DNA of 35,137 nt from Eubacterium sp. Lineage in GTDB: Bacteria; Bacillota; Clostridia; Lachnospirales; Lachnospiraceae. The position numbers and the translations under genes are program-made. The notes under the pieces were generated by a model, which did no database searches, was not told where the DNA came from, and worked only from the letters and a program-made list of their open reading frames with translations. Positions 8,745-16,232 of the stretch are shown here, piece after piece. Every line of letters begins with the position of its first letter. Position 1 is the stretch's first letter. The stretch spans positions 1 to 35,137 of the forward strand of contig JAFRGW010000057.1 of the NCBI GenBank assembly GCA_017433615.1, in the 5' to 3' direction.

Positions 8745-8892
8745 GGAGACAGGGGACGGTTCTCTGTCTCCTTTTCCTTCTGCCCGCCACACCGGCTGGG
8801 ATGCCTTTTCCAAAGCAGCGAATTCCACCTGAGCTGCGTGGAAAATGGCATCCTGGCTGTCATGTGGAGACAGAGAACCGTCCCCTGTCTCC
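8745..8892. repeat. Nested palindromic repeat, copy 2
   Basis: Two exact 27-bp arms in inverted orientation (8745-8771 and 8866-8892). Each arm is itself a hairpin: GGAGACAG and CTGTCTCC around an 11-nt loop. Between them is a further stem (8799-8811 with 8840-8853), and at its tip GCAGC (8815-8819) and GCTGC (8833-8837) around the loop GAATTCCACCTGA (8820-8832). The arrangement, two inverted hairpins around a central one, resembles REP doublets (BIMEs). It fills the secDF-recJ intergenic space and creates a false N-terminal extension of recJ. Confidence 0.9.
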
Positions 8893-8911
8893 TTTTCTCC
8901 CCGATTCACAA

Positions 8912-8940
8912 ATACCCGGAAGGCAAAGCCTCCCGGGTAT
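8912..8940 (-). terminator. Probable terminator after secDF
   Basis: On the minus strand ATACCCGGGAGGC and GCCTTCCGGGTAT form a strong stem with a TTT loop, starting 19 nt after the secDF stop. The following TTTGTGAAT is only weakly T-rich, so termination may be incomplete. Confidence 0.6.
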
Positions 8941-8959
8941 CAATCATACCTTTCGATAT

Positions 8960-11302
8960 TCAACCGCGGCGGTTGCGTCCGCGTTTTGGTTTGATGCTCT
9001 GCAGCTCGCTCCGGTCCTTCTTCTGCTTCTTTCCGCCCTGCTTTCCGGCATTGCCTGTCGAAGCTGCTGCCTTGCCTGCTGCACCTGCAGCCGTGCCGGA
9101 TGCCTGCGCTGCTGCAGCGGCTGCAGTCTTACCTGCCGCTTCTTTGACCGGTGTATCAATCACACGGTTCTTGCCGATCTTTGTCTTGAAGAGATACCAG
9201 ACCGGTGATGCCAGCAGAATGGATGAATAAGTACCTGCGATGATACCGACGATAATCGGAAGAGAGAATTCCTTAACCGAGGGTACGCCCATCAGATACA
9301 GCACGAAGATCGTGATCAATGTGGTCAGGGATGTATACAGGCTTCGTGTCATCGTATCTGTTACCGCCTGGTTGACACCCTGTGACAGCGTTCTTCCCTT
9401 CACCGCCATCGCCTCGCGGATACGGTCAAATACGACGATGGTCGCATTGATCGAATAGCCGAGGATTGTCAGCATAACTGCAATAAATGTGCTGCCGACA
9501 GAGGAGCGGGACACAACGTAGAACATGAATACAATCAGAATATCGTGTGCCAGTGCAATGACTGCTGCCGTTGCGAACCGGAGGTCGCGGAATCTGATCC
9601 AGATATATACCAGCATCAGGATGATCGCGATGACAACGGCACGGATCGCATTGGAACGCATCTCTCCACTGATAATGGAGGAAATGTTCTCTGCCGTGAT
9701 GGTCTCCGGATCCACCTTCTCAAAGTTATCAGCCAGCGCTGTATTGAGCTGTTCACGCTCATCGACAGACAGCTCACGCGTCTTGATAATGACCTGATTG
9801 GATGATGTCACTTTCTGGAACTGAATGTTTGCATCTCCGGTGACTTCCTGCACAACCGGCTCTACCTTCGTATCCAGATCTTCCAGGCTGATGTCCTCGC
9901 CGAAATCAACTGTGGTGGCTGTTCCGCCGATGAAGTCCAGACTGAAGTTGATCGGGCGGCCGTCACGTGCATTGTTCACTGCCATGCCGATCGGTCCGAG
10001 AGCAATCAGAACGATTGAGATTGCAAATGCAATGACGCGCTTGCCGAGGATGTTGCGGGCCGTACGCGGCTCGATTTTACCGTAGAACTTCTCGTCCTTT
10101 GCGCCCAGTCCGTAGAATGTATTGATCAGCAGTCTGGAAAGAACCAGCGCACTGAACATGGAGATAATGACACCAAGTGCCAGTGTGTATGCAAATCCTT
10201 TGATGGTGCCGGTGCCGAGGAATGCAAGCACGGCTGCCGCAATCAGGGTTGTGACGTTGCCGTCCAGAATTGCGGAAAATGCCTTGCTGTAGCCGGCACG
10301 GATCGCACCGCGGATTGTATTGCCGTTGCCGATCTCCTCTTTTGTTCTCGTATAAATAATGACATTTGCGTCCACGGCCATACCGATGGTCAGGATCAGG
10401 CCTGCGATACCCGGCAGGGTCAGTGTGATCTCAAATGCATTGATCATCGCAATGTCCAGAAGGGCAAAGAGAATCAGCGCCCAGCCTGCTGCCAGACCGG
10501 AGATCCGGAACAGCACAATCATCAGAAGAATGACAATGCAGATACCGATGATACCCGCCTTGACGCTGGTAGCAAGCGCATCCTGGCCGAGCTGTGCACC
10601 GACGACATTGGAGTAAACCTCCTGCAGTTCCAGCGACAGAGAACCGATACGGATGTTGGAAGCAAGATTACGTGCCTCCTCGATGGATTCCATACCTGTG
10701 ATCTCAGCCTTGCCGCCGGTAATCTTGGTCTGGACAGTCGGATTGCTGATGGTTTCGCCGTCATAGACGATTGCAATACGCTTGCCGACATTGTTGCCGG
10801 TTGCCTCTGCAAACTTGTCCGCGCCGTCAGTTGTCAGTGTCAGTTCTACGACATACTGATGCTCACCTGTGGTCTGGTTCTGTGTTGCCACGCCCTCTGC
10901 GCCGGCAATATCAGTACCTGCCAGAACAACGTTGCCGTCCTCATCCTGAAATTCCAGAGAACCCGGTTTACCCAGCTCTTCCAGAATCGCATTGGCATCA
11001 CTGACGCCCGGAATCTCAACCGCAATACGATTCAGTCCCTGTTTATAAACCTGTGCCTCAGTGCTGTACTGGTCAACACGCTGCTGCAGTTTGAACACGG
11101 TATCATCCATGTCCTCCATGGAAGGATTTCCTTCCGTCGCCTCATATGTGATGCTGACACCGCCGGACAGATCCAGACCCGTGTGGATATGCCGCGCACT
11201 GCCGGTATGGTTTTCACCCCAGCCAAAGCCGACTGTATAACCCAGCAGCACTGTCAGTACCAGCATAATTACCAGTACAATAATACTTTTACTCTTTTTC
11301 AT
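8960..11302 (-). CDS. secDF: Protein translocase subunit SecDF (fused)
   Basis: Fused SecD and SecF, 780 residues, an RND-superfamily membrane protein that uses the proton motive force to help SecYEG export proteins. The first membrane helix is at residues about 7-27. The SecD half shows HTGLDLSGGVSITYEA and GFAYTLALGVIISMFSALVLSR; the SecF half shows FSLDFIGGTATTVDFG and VGIIAGTYSSILLASP. About twelve membrane segments can be seen. The C terminus (about the last 65 residues) is an Ala/Gly-rich then Lys/Arg-rich cytoplasmic tail. The ATG at 11302 has AGGAG eleven bases upstream. YajC, often encoded nearby, is not present here. The adjacent SCIFF genes are a frequent neighbour in Clostridia. 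Confidence 0.96.
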   Translation of the reverse strand: MKKSKSIIVLVIMLVLTVLLGYTVGFGWGENHTGSARHIHTGLDLSGGVSITYEATEGNPSMEDMDDTVFKLQQRVDQYSTEAQVYKQGLNRIAVEIPGVSDANAILEELGKPGSLEFQDEDGNVVLAGTDIAGAEGVATQNQTTGEHQYVVELTLTTDGADKFAEATGNNVGKRIAIVYDGETISNPTVQTKITGGKAEITGMESIEEARNLASNIRIGSLSLELQEVYSNVVGAQLGQDALATSVKAGIIGICIVILLMIVLFRISGLAAGWALILFALLDIAMINAFEITLTLPGIAGLILTIGMAVDANVIIYTRTKEEIGNGNTIRGAIRAGYSKAFSAILDGNVTTLIAAAVLAFLGTGTIKGFAYTLALGVIISMFSALVLSRLLINTFYGLGAKDEKFYGKIEPRTARNILGKRVIAFAISIVLIALGPIGMAVNNARDGRPINFSLDFIGGTATTVDFGEDISLEDLDTKVEPVVQEVTGDANIQFQKVTSSNQVIIKTRELSVDEREQLNTALADNFEKVDPETITAENISSIISGEMRSNAIRAVVIAIILMLVYIWIRFRDLRFATAAVIALAHDILIVFMFYVVSRSSVGSTFIAVMLTILGYSINATIVVFDRIREAMAVKGRTLSQGVNQAVTDTMTRSLYTSLTTLITIFVLYLMGVPSVKEFSLPIIVGIIAGTYSSILLASPVWYLFKTKIGKNRVIDTPVKEAAGKTAAAAAAQASGTAAGAAGKAAASTGNAGKQGGKKQKKDRSELQSIKPKRGRNRRG

Positions 11303-11344
11303 GACATTGTCATCTCCTGTAATTAGTTCGTGTCCAACTAAGTT

Positions 11345-11373
11345 ATATTAAACGAATTTTTACACAATCTCAA
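11345..11373 (-). promoter_or_regulatory. Probable sigma-A promoter for secDF
   Basis: Minus strand TTGAGA (11368-11373) and TAATAT (11345-11350) with a 17-base spacer. A perfect 14-bp palindrome tgcagaattctgca (11382-11395) lies eight bases upstream of the -35. Confidence 0.6.
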
Positions 11374-11401
11374 CTGTTTTTTGCAGAATTCTGCAGTTTT
11401 T

Positions 11402-11480
11402 CATTCAAGTTCCGCGTGCGGGAGCCGGCGCACCCTCGCAGAGCGTTGCGCTCAGTGGTAGATTGTACTCACCACAGAGT
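11402..11480. repeat. Intergenic repeat family 2, copy upstream of secDF
   Basis: Begins cattcaagt and continues through a G+C-rich stretch to gcgctcagtgg and an imperfect hairpin. The same plan (attcaagt, G+C-rich core with a tgcg block, ctcagtg hairpin) is seen at 21571-21641 and 24408-24480. The rest of the 244-nt space between secDF and scfB contains the secDF promoter and a small stem, GACGC/GCGTC (11506-11520). Confidence 0.5.
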
Positions 11481-11546
11481 CTGGCAAAATACAAACCAGC
11501 CATCTGACGCTCTATGCGTCTGAGGCGGGGAACAGTTCCACTGTAT

Positions 11547-13175
11547 TCATGCGTCTGCAAGCGCCGCCTTGATCATCAGTGCACATTCCACACGTTTTTT
11601 CTGCATGGCACAGCCAATTTCATAATTGCCGAGAATATCACCGGTAAAATGATGCGCATTTGCCGCGCACCCGCCGCTGCAGAAGAAACGCGAGAAGCAA
11701 TTGCTGCATTCCGGCTTTGCATAAACATTGCAGCTCTTGAAATGCTGCACCAGATCCGTCCGGCTGATGCCGTCTCTGACATTTCCCATGCAGAATTCAT
11801 CAATTCCCACAAACTGATGACACGGATACAGATCACCCCACGGTGTGACAGCCAGATATTCTGTGCCGGAGCCGCAGCCTGAGAGCCGTTTGTAGACGCA
11901 GGGACCGCCCTCCAGATCGATCATAAAGTGGAAGAAATTAAAACCTCTTCCCTCCTTTTCGCGCTTAATGATTTCTCTGGCCAGAAGATCGTACTGCTCC
12001 ATAATAACCGGAAGATCCTCTTCCCGGATCGCATAATCCATTTCCGGCGGTGCGACCACCGGCTCGACAGAAATCTGCTTAAATCCAAGATCTGCCAGAT
12101 GCAGAACATCTGCCGCAAAATCCAGATTGAAGTGCGTAAATGTGCCGCGCACATAATAATTGTTCTGATTGCGCAGCTCCGCAAATTTCATAAACTTCGG
12201 GACAATCAGACCATAGCTGCTCTGTCCCCCGCGGAACGGACGCATCCGGTCATTGGTCTCCGGACGCCCGTCGATGGAGAGAACGACATTGCCCATCTCC
12301 CGGTTGCAGAATTCCATGATCTCGTCATTGAGCAGCACGCCGTTTGTCGTAAGCGTAAAGCGGAAGTTTTTATTGTGTTCCTTCTCAATGGATCGTCCGT
12401 ACGCTACCAGTTCTTTTACGACGTTCCAGTTCAGGGTCGGCTCGCCGCCGAAGAAATCCACTTCCAGATTGCGGCGGTTCCCGGAGTTTGCCACCAGAAA
12501 ATCCAGCGCCTGCTTACCGGTTTCCAGCGACATCAGCGCGCGCCGTCCGTGATATTCTCCTTCTTCTGCAAAACAATAGCGGCATGCCAGGTTGCAGTCA
12601 TGTGCCACATGCAGGCACAGTGCCTTTACAACAGTCTGGCGTCCGGCAAACTGCTCAATTGCAGGACGGTATGCGTCTTCTGTGTACAGCATGCCCGCTG
12701 CCCGCAGTTCCTCACATTCCTCACAGGCCGTCCGGATCTCATCTGCGGCGTATTTTTCATGCAGTGCTGCCTGTACCTGCGCGATGATTTCCTCTGTATC
12801 CAGCTTTGTCTGCAGTCCGGCAATGGTTCCGCTGCCGCCGCAGGATTCCGCATCTCCGCAGTCCTCTGTATTCTCTGCGCAGCCGGAACTGCCGGCAGCG
12901 CCGCAGTCTTCCGCGTTTTCCGCGCAGTCCGGTGAACAGACGGCAGCCCCTGTATTTCCAGAAGATGCTGCCGGAGCCTGCGTGTCTGTCCCGTTCTCCC
13001 TGTCATCTGCAGCGTTCTCTGCCGTCACTTTGTTCAGGACATCCAGCACATCGTAAACGACATCATCGATCACATGAACCGCACTGCTGCAGACATCCAG
13101 CGCAATATTATATCCGTTATTCTTAAATAAATGTACCACGTGTTCCTCCAATTCCAGCCGCGCCGTCTGACGCAT
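11547..13175 (-). CDS. scfB: SCIFF (six-cysteine peptide) radical SAM maturase with a six-Cys insertion
   Basis: Radical-SAM/SPASM enzyme that installs thioether cross-links in the SCIFF ranthipeptide precursor, 542 residues. The N terminus (GYNIALDVCSSAVHVIDDVVYDVL) is the precursor-binding, RRE-like region. The SAM cluster motif is CNLACRYC (Cys 194, 198, 201), followed by FFGGEPTLNW. The SPASM region carries CGSGTEYLAVTPWGDLYPC and a closing CSNCFSRFFCSGGC. Between the N-terminal domain and the SAM core (residues about 53-120) is a Ser/Ala/Glu-rich insertion with exactly six cysteines and an internal near-repeat (CAENAEDCGAAG, CAENTEDCGDAE). The start at 13175 has GGGAG seven bases upstream; longer readings begin at a TTG or an ATG inside or just after the scfA terminator. 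It lies downstream of scfA. Confidence 0.93.
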   Translation of the reverse strand: MRQTARLELEEHVVHLFKNNGYNIALDVCSSAVHVIDDVVYDVLDVLNKVTAENAADDRENGTDTQAPAASSGNTGAAVCSPDCAENAEDCGAAGSSGCAENTEDCGDAESCGGSGTIAGLQTKLDTEEIIAQVQAALHEKYAADEIRTACEECEELRAAGMLYTEDAYRPAIEQFAGRQTVVKALCLHVAHDCNLACRYCFAEEGEYHGRRALMSLETGKQALDFLVANSGNRRNLEVDFFGGEPTLNWNVVKELVAYGRSIEKEHNKNFRFTLTTNGVLLNDEIMEFCNREMGNVVLSIDGRPETNDRMRPFRGGQSSYGLIVPKFMKFAELRNQNNYYVRGTFTHFNLDFAADVLHLADLGFKQISVEPVVAPPEMDYAIREEDLPVIMEQYDLLAREIIKREKEGRGFNFFHFMIDLEGGPCVYKRLSGCGSGTEYLAVTPWGDLYPCHQFVGIDEFCMGNVRDGISRTDLVQHFKSCNVYAKPECSNCFSRFFCSGGCAANAHHFTGDILGNYEIGCAMQKKRVECALMIKAALADA

Positions 13176-13221
13176 CGTGAAACTCCCGGATGAGACTGTA
13201 TTCTTATACATCCAACAGGAG

Positions 13222-13272
13222 AACAAAACAAAAGGTGCTCAGGTGTGTCTTCCGACAGCACCTGAAACACCT
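13222..13272 (-). terminator. Intrinsic terminator between scfA and scfB
   Basis: On the minus strand AGGTG, TCAGGTG and TGTC pair with GACA, CACCTGA and CACCT around a GGAA loop (13233-13272), with small bulges, and TTTTGTTTTGTT follows. It begins 32 nt after the scfA stop and ends 46 nt before the scfB start. It should make most transcripts stop after the peptide gene, so that precursor exceeds enzyme. Confidence 0.8.
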
Positions 13273-13304
13273 CGCTTATGCGTCATTCAACTCTACTGCT
13301 GTTC

Positions 13305-13454
13305 TCAGTCTTTCTTTGCCTGCTCGCAGACCTGATTGCCGACGGTGCAGGAAGTCTTGCATGCGGACTGGCAGGAAGTCTGGCACTCGCCGCAGCCGCC
13401 CTTCTTAACAGTACTCTGAAGGCTCTTTGTATTCAGTGTCTTAATATGTTTCAT
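13305..13454 (-). CDS. scfA: SCIFF ranthipeptide precursor (six-cysteine peptide)
   Basis: A 49-residue peptide starting MKHIKTLNTKSLQSTV. It has six cysteines at 21, 24, 28, 32, 36 and 43, in the pattern CGEC, CQSACKTSC and a last Cys near QVCEQ, which is the SCIFF family signature. The N-terminal leader is bound by the maturase and the Cys-rich core is cross-linked to thioethers. The ATG has AGGAGG eight bases upstream, and overlaps the TAA of a 32-codon upstream ORF (TAATG). The partner maturase scfB is next downstream. The mature peptide's function is not established in the family. Confidence 0.96.
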   Translation of the reverse strand: MKHIKTLNTKSLQSTVKKGGCGECQTSCQSACKTSCTVGNQVCEQAKKD

Positions 13455-13552
13455 TAGGATGTCCTCCTCGTAGTAATTCTTTCACAGATATCTGCGATTG
13501 TCGGATGCGTGAATATGCAACACGTCTGCTGCACAGACATTAACAGATTCAT
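13454..13552 (-). CDS. Possible 32-residue leader peptide ORF coupled to scfA
   Basis: An ORF starting MNLLMSVQQTCCIF and ending RRTS, whose TAA overlaps the scfA ATG as TAATG. AAGGAG is only two bases before its ATG, which is short for good initiation; an in-frame ATG 21 nt further up (MTRKEGA) is nearly at the predicted transcript start. No family is recognised. It may be a translated upstream ORF that couples or gates scfA translation, or chance. The alternative is a plain untranslated leader. Confidence 0.35.
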   Translation of the reverse strand: MNLLMSVQQTCCIFTHPTIADICERITTRRTS

Positions 13553-13583
13553 CGCTCCTTCTTTCCTTGTCATTAACGTGTAC

Positions 13584-13612
13584 AGTATAGCACATGGATG
13601 TGGGGTTTGAAA
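13584..13612 (-). promoter_or_regulatory. Probable promoter for scfA-scfB
   Basis: Minus-strand TATACT (13584-13589) is a good -10. The -35 is weak: TTTCAA at 13607-13612 with a 17-base spacer, or TTCAAA with 16. It gives a leader of roughly 120 nt before scfA. Confidence 0.5.
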
Positions 13613-13624
13613 GTATTTTTTTAC

Positions 13625-13674
13625 GGATATCTTCTCTTGACTGAAGTCACGAATATCCTGCGTTGAAGAATGAA
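13625..13674. repeat. Short hairpin with the repeat-family tail
   Basis: GGATAT (13625-13630) and ATATCC (13653-13658) enclose a small inner hairpin (TGACT/AGTCA), and are followed by the tail cctgcgttgaagaatgaa (13657-13674). The same 18-bp tail follows the repeat copy at 16146-16217. It lies just downstream of the flippase gene. Confidence 0.6.
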
Positions 13675-13688
13675 TTACCCCTCCGTTA

Positions 13689-15314
13689 TCACCGATAGAT
13701 GCGCAGCAGCTCCAGCACGCGCACGATCTTTGTTCCCATAGGATAGTGAAGCATCTCATCCCGGGTTGTCCCCGACGTGATCACATACGCGATCAGGTAG
13801 AGCGGAATTGCGATCAGAATCGCAATGATGACGGCAATGGACGGCCTGCGTGTCAGATGGAACAGCAGCTGATAGATGCCAAATGCGGCCGCACCCATAA
13901 TTGCGGATGCGAGCAGCGGGAACAAATAGGTCTGCCGCAGTTCATTGCGGAACCGGAGATATTTGCGAAGCATGAGTCCGTTGAGCACGGTATAGATCAC
14001 CGCAAACAGCAGGTTTGCGAGCATGACCCAGTAAATGCCGCCCGCCGGCCAGATCAGCAGGATCACTGCGAGGATGATCAGATTCAGAATCAGGGAGGCT
14101 GCCGCATTGATCAGTGCCGTCCGCTGTTTTCCGATGGACTGCAGCACACTTGCCGTAATTGTGGAAAGTGCGCCAAACAGAACAAACAGTGAGCCTGTCA
14201 GCAAAAGCCGCGCCGCCAGCGCAGTTGCAGACGGGAACAGCACACCCATAATGGGATAGGCCAGTACTGTCATTCCGATCATGGACGGAATGCAGAGGAA
14301 CATCGTCAACCGGATCGTCTGGGAAATCTGATGATTCGCACGGTCAAGATCTCCGACTGCGTAGTCTCCGGACACCTCCGGCATCATCGCGGAAGCACTT
14401 GCCGAAGCCAGCGCAAGCGGGATATTGATTACCGGAAGATAATAGTTGCTGTATTCGCCGTATGCGGCGGAAATGGTCTCTGACGCGATCCCCCGCACAC
14501 CCTGCAGACTGGAAAACAGATAGCTGTCCAGATAGGTACTGGCATTGTTGACAAATGTGGTGAAAATGACCGGCGTAATCATCAGCGCAATGACACGGAA
14601 CACTTCTCCGTATGTTTCCGCTCCGCCGTGCGGGTCACGTCTTCTCTCACGCGCAAAATATTTTCTGTTCAGGAAATAGACCAGCAGCATGAACAGAAGT
14701 CCTGTCAAAACTCCCGCGCCGGTTCCCATCGTTCCGCCCATGGATCCGTAGATCGCCGCCTGTACACCGCCGCCCGGCGCAAAATGCCGGATCAGAAGCC
14801 ACGCCGCAAGCACACTGACGACCGCATTGACGATCTGTTCTGCGATCTGTGAAATTGACGTCGGCGTCATCGTATGATGTGCCTGAAAATAGCCGCGCAG
14901 AACACCAAGAATTGCCGAGAGGAATATCGTCGGCGCCAGCACGCGAAGTGCCGGAAGTGCATTCTGCTGGTTGGCCGGCAGCAGAAAACCGCCGCCAAAG
15001 AAGGCGATTAAAGCTGTGATTCCGCCGACCATAACAGCATACAGCAGCGCACCGCGGAACACTTTCTGCGCATTTCTGTACTGTCCGAGTGCCAGCCGTT
15101 CCGAGACAATCTTGGAGACTGCCATCGGGATACTGTAGGATGAGATCAGGAGCAGAATGCTGTACAGACTGCTCGCGAATCCGTAATATCCAAGGCCAAC
15201 TGCCCCGAGAACCGCTCCGAGCGGACGGCGGTAGATCAGCCCTATGATGCGGGATATGATAGTGGCAGCCATCAGGATCGACGCATTTTTTACCAGATTA
15301 TTTTTTTTAGCCAT
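13689..15314 (-). CDS. MOP-superfamily polysaccharide/lipid II flippase (YtgP/SpoVB-like)
   Basis: Multidrug/oligosaccharidyl-lipid/polysaccharide exporter family protein, 541 residues with about 14 hydrophobic segments, in the inner membrane. The N terminus (KNASILMAATIISRIIGLIYRRPLGAVLGAVGLGYYGF) is that of the SpoVB/YtgP group, which includes Firmicutes lipid II flippases of the MurJ type and the sporulation protein SpoVB. Sequence alone does not decide between cell-wall and spore-cortex roles. The ATG at 15314 has only a weak GGCGG upstream. It lies about 75 nt after the ung stop, with a small hairpin (15343-15366) between them. Another possibility is an O-antigen-type flippase, but no glycan gene cluster is nearby. 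Confidence 0.88.
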   Translation of the reverse strand: MAKKNNLVKNASILMAATIISRIIGLIYRRPLGAVLGAVGLGYYGFASSLYSILLLISSYSIPMAVSKIVSERLALGQYRNAQKVFRGALLYAVMVGGITALIAFFGGGFLLPANQQNALPALRVLAPTIFLSAILGVLRGYFQAHHTMTPTSISQIAEQIVNAVVSVLAAWLLIRHFAPGGGVQAAIYGSMGGTMGTGAGVLTGLLFMLLVYFLNRKYFARERRRDPHGGAETYGEVFRVIALMITPVIFTTFVNNASTYLDSYLFSSLQGVRGIASETISAAYGEYSNYYLPVINIPLALASASASAMMPEVSGDYAVGDLDRANHQISQTIRLTMFLCIPSMIGMTVLAYPIMGVLFPSATALAARLLLTGSLFVLFGALSTITASVLQSIGKQRTALINAAASLILNLIILAVILLIWPAGGIYWVMLANLLFAVIYTVLNGLMLRKYLRFRNELRQTYLFPLLASAIMGAAAFGIYQLLFHLTRRPSIAVIIAILIAIPLYLIAYVITSGTTRDEMLHYPMGTKIVRVLELLRIYR

Positions 15315-15406
15315 AGAAATCCGCCATTGAGACTTGTCTGATGCCGCCGCCTGTCAAAGCGGAGGCTTACACTTAAGTTCTGTTCTTATCGGTCACGCTG
15401 TCTGAC

Positions 15407-16081
15407 TCAGATATTTTCAATCTGCCAGTCGACCGGTTCCAGTCCCTTTGCCTGCAGAAACTGATTTGTTTTAGAAAACGGTCTGCTGCCGAAGAACCCG
15501 CGGTATGCCGAAAGCGGGCTCGGATGCGGTGCCTGCAGAACCAGATGATCCGGTTTTGTGATCATCGGCGCCTTGCGCTGCGCAGGCCTTCCCCAGAGAA
15601 TAAATACAATCGGCTGTTCCTGTTCCGCCAGAACCCGGATCGCCGCATCGGTAAACTGTTCCCAGCCGATGTCCCTGTGCGAATTCGCCTGGTGTGCGCG
15701 CACAGTCAGAACCGTATTCAGCAGCAAAACGCCCTGTTCCGCCCATTTGACAAGACTCCCGTGATTGGGAATACTGCAGCCGAGATCATCGTGAAGCTCC
15801 TGATAAATATTCACAAGAGACGGCGGTATCTGCACGCCGGGTTTCACTGAAAAACAGAGTCCCTCAGCCTGTCCCGGCTCGTGATAGGGATCCTGCCCGA
15901 GGATCACAACCTTCACCTTTTCCAGCGGCGTAAAATGAAATGCATTGAAGATCTCATCCGCCGGCGGATATACAACCGCCGTGCGGTACTCTCTTCCGAC
16001 CGTTTCAAAAAGCGTTTTATAATATGGCTTGCGGAACTCCGGACGGAGCGCCGCTTCCCAGGCACCTGTGATCGGTGGCAT
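15407..16081 (-). CDS. ung: Uracil-DNA glycosylase (family 1)
   Basis: Removes uracil from DNA in base-excision repair, 224 residues, the normal size. Key motifs are VVILGQDPYHEPGQAEGLCFSV (GQDPYH with the catalytic Asp, about residues 61-66), LLLNTVLTV, FILWG and the HPSPLSAYRGFFG leucine loop. The frame reads back to 16225, but that part is a palindromic repeat; the ATG at 16081 has AAAGGAGG seven bases upstream and begins MPPITGAWEAALRPEF. It follows hisF after about 150 nt that hold the repeat. Confidence 0.97.
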   Translation of the reverse strand: MPPITGAWEAALRPEFRKPYYKTLFETVGREYRTAVVYPPADEIFNAFHFTPLEKVKVVILGQDPYHEPGQAEGLCFSVKPGVQIPPSLVNIYQELHDDLGCSIPNHGSLVKWAEQGVLLLNTVLTVRAHQANSHRDIGWEQFTDAAIRVLAEQEQPIVFILWGRPAQRKAPMITKPDHLVLQAPHPSPLSAYRGFFGSRPFSKTNQFLQAKGLEPVDWQIENI

Positions 16082-16145
16082 TTTGTCGCCTCCTTTTTTC
16101 TTCATACAAATCGGGGTTTGCCGTATTGTTTTTGTTTCTGTATCA

Positions 16146-16217
16146 GGATGCCCTTTTCCAAAGCAGCGAATTCCATCTGAGCTGCGTGGAAAAAGGCAGC
16201 CTGCGTTGAAGAATGAA
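16146..16217. repeat. Palindromic intergenic repeat, copy 3
   Basis: The stem formed by 16146-16159 and 16188-16201 carries at its tip GCAGC/GCTGC around the loop GAATTCCATCTGA (16168-16180), nearly identical to copy 2. It lacks the GGGGAC-type outer arms, and has instead the 18-bp tail cctgcgttgaagaatgaa (16200-16217), which is shared with 13657-13674. It separates hisF from ung. Confidence 0.85.
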
Positions 16218-16232
16218 CCCGGCAAACACCGA

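Noticed and set aside
8730-8909. N-terminal extension of RecJ
   Set aside because: The extension is a translation of the palindromic repeat; the ATG at 8729 has a good ribosome binding site. The same reasoning removes the extensions of ung (16082-16225) and rbfA (21561-21686).
13176-13226. Longer N terminus of ScfB
   Set aside because: It would start at TTG in the terminator T tract or at an ATG without a ribosome binding site.
15343-15366. Terminator between ung and the flippase gene
   Set aside because: The GCC/GGC-rich stem has no T tract on the minus strand and is imperfect.
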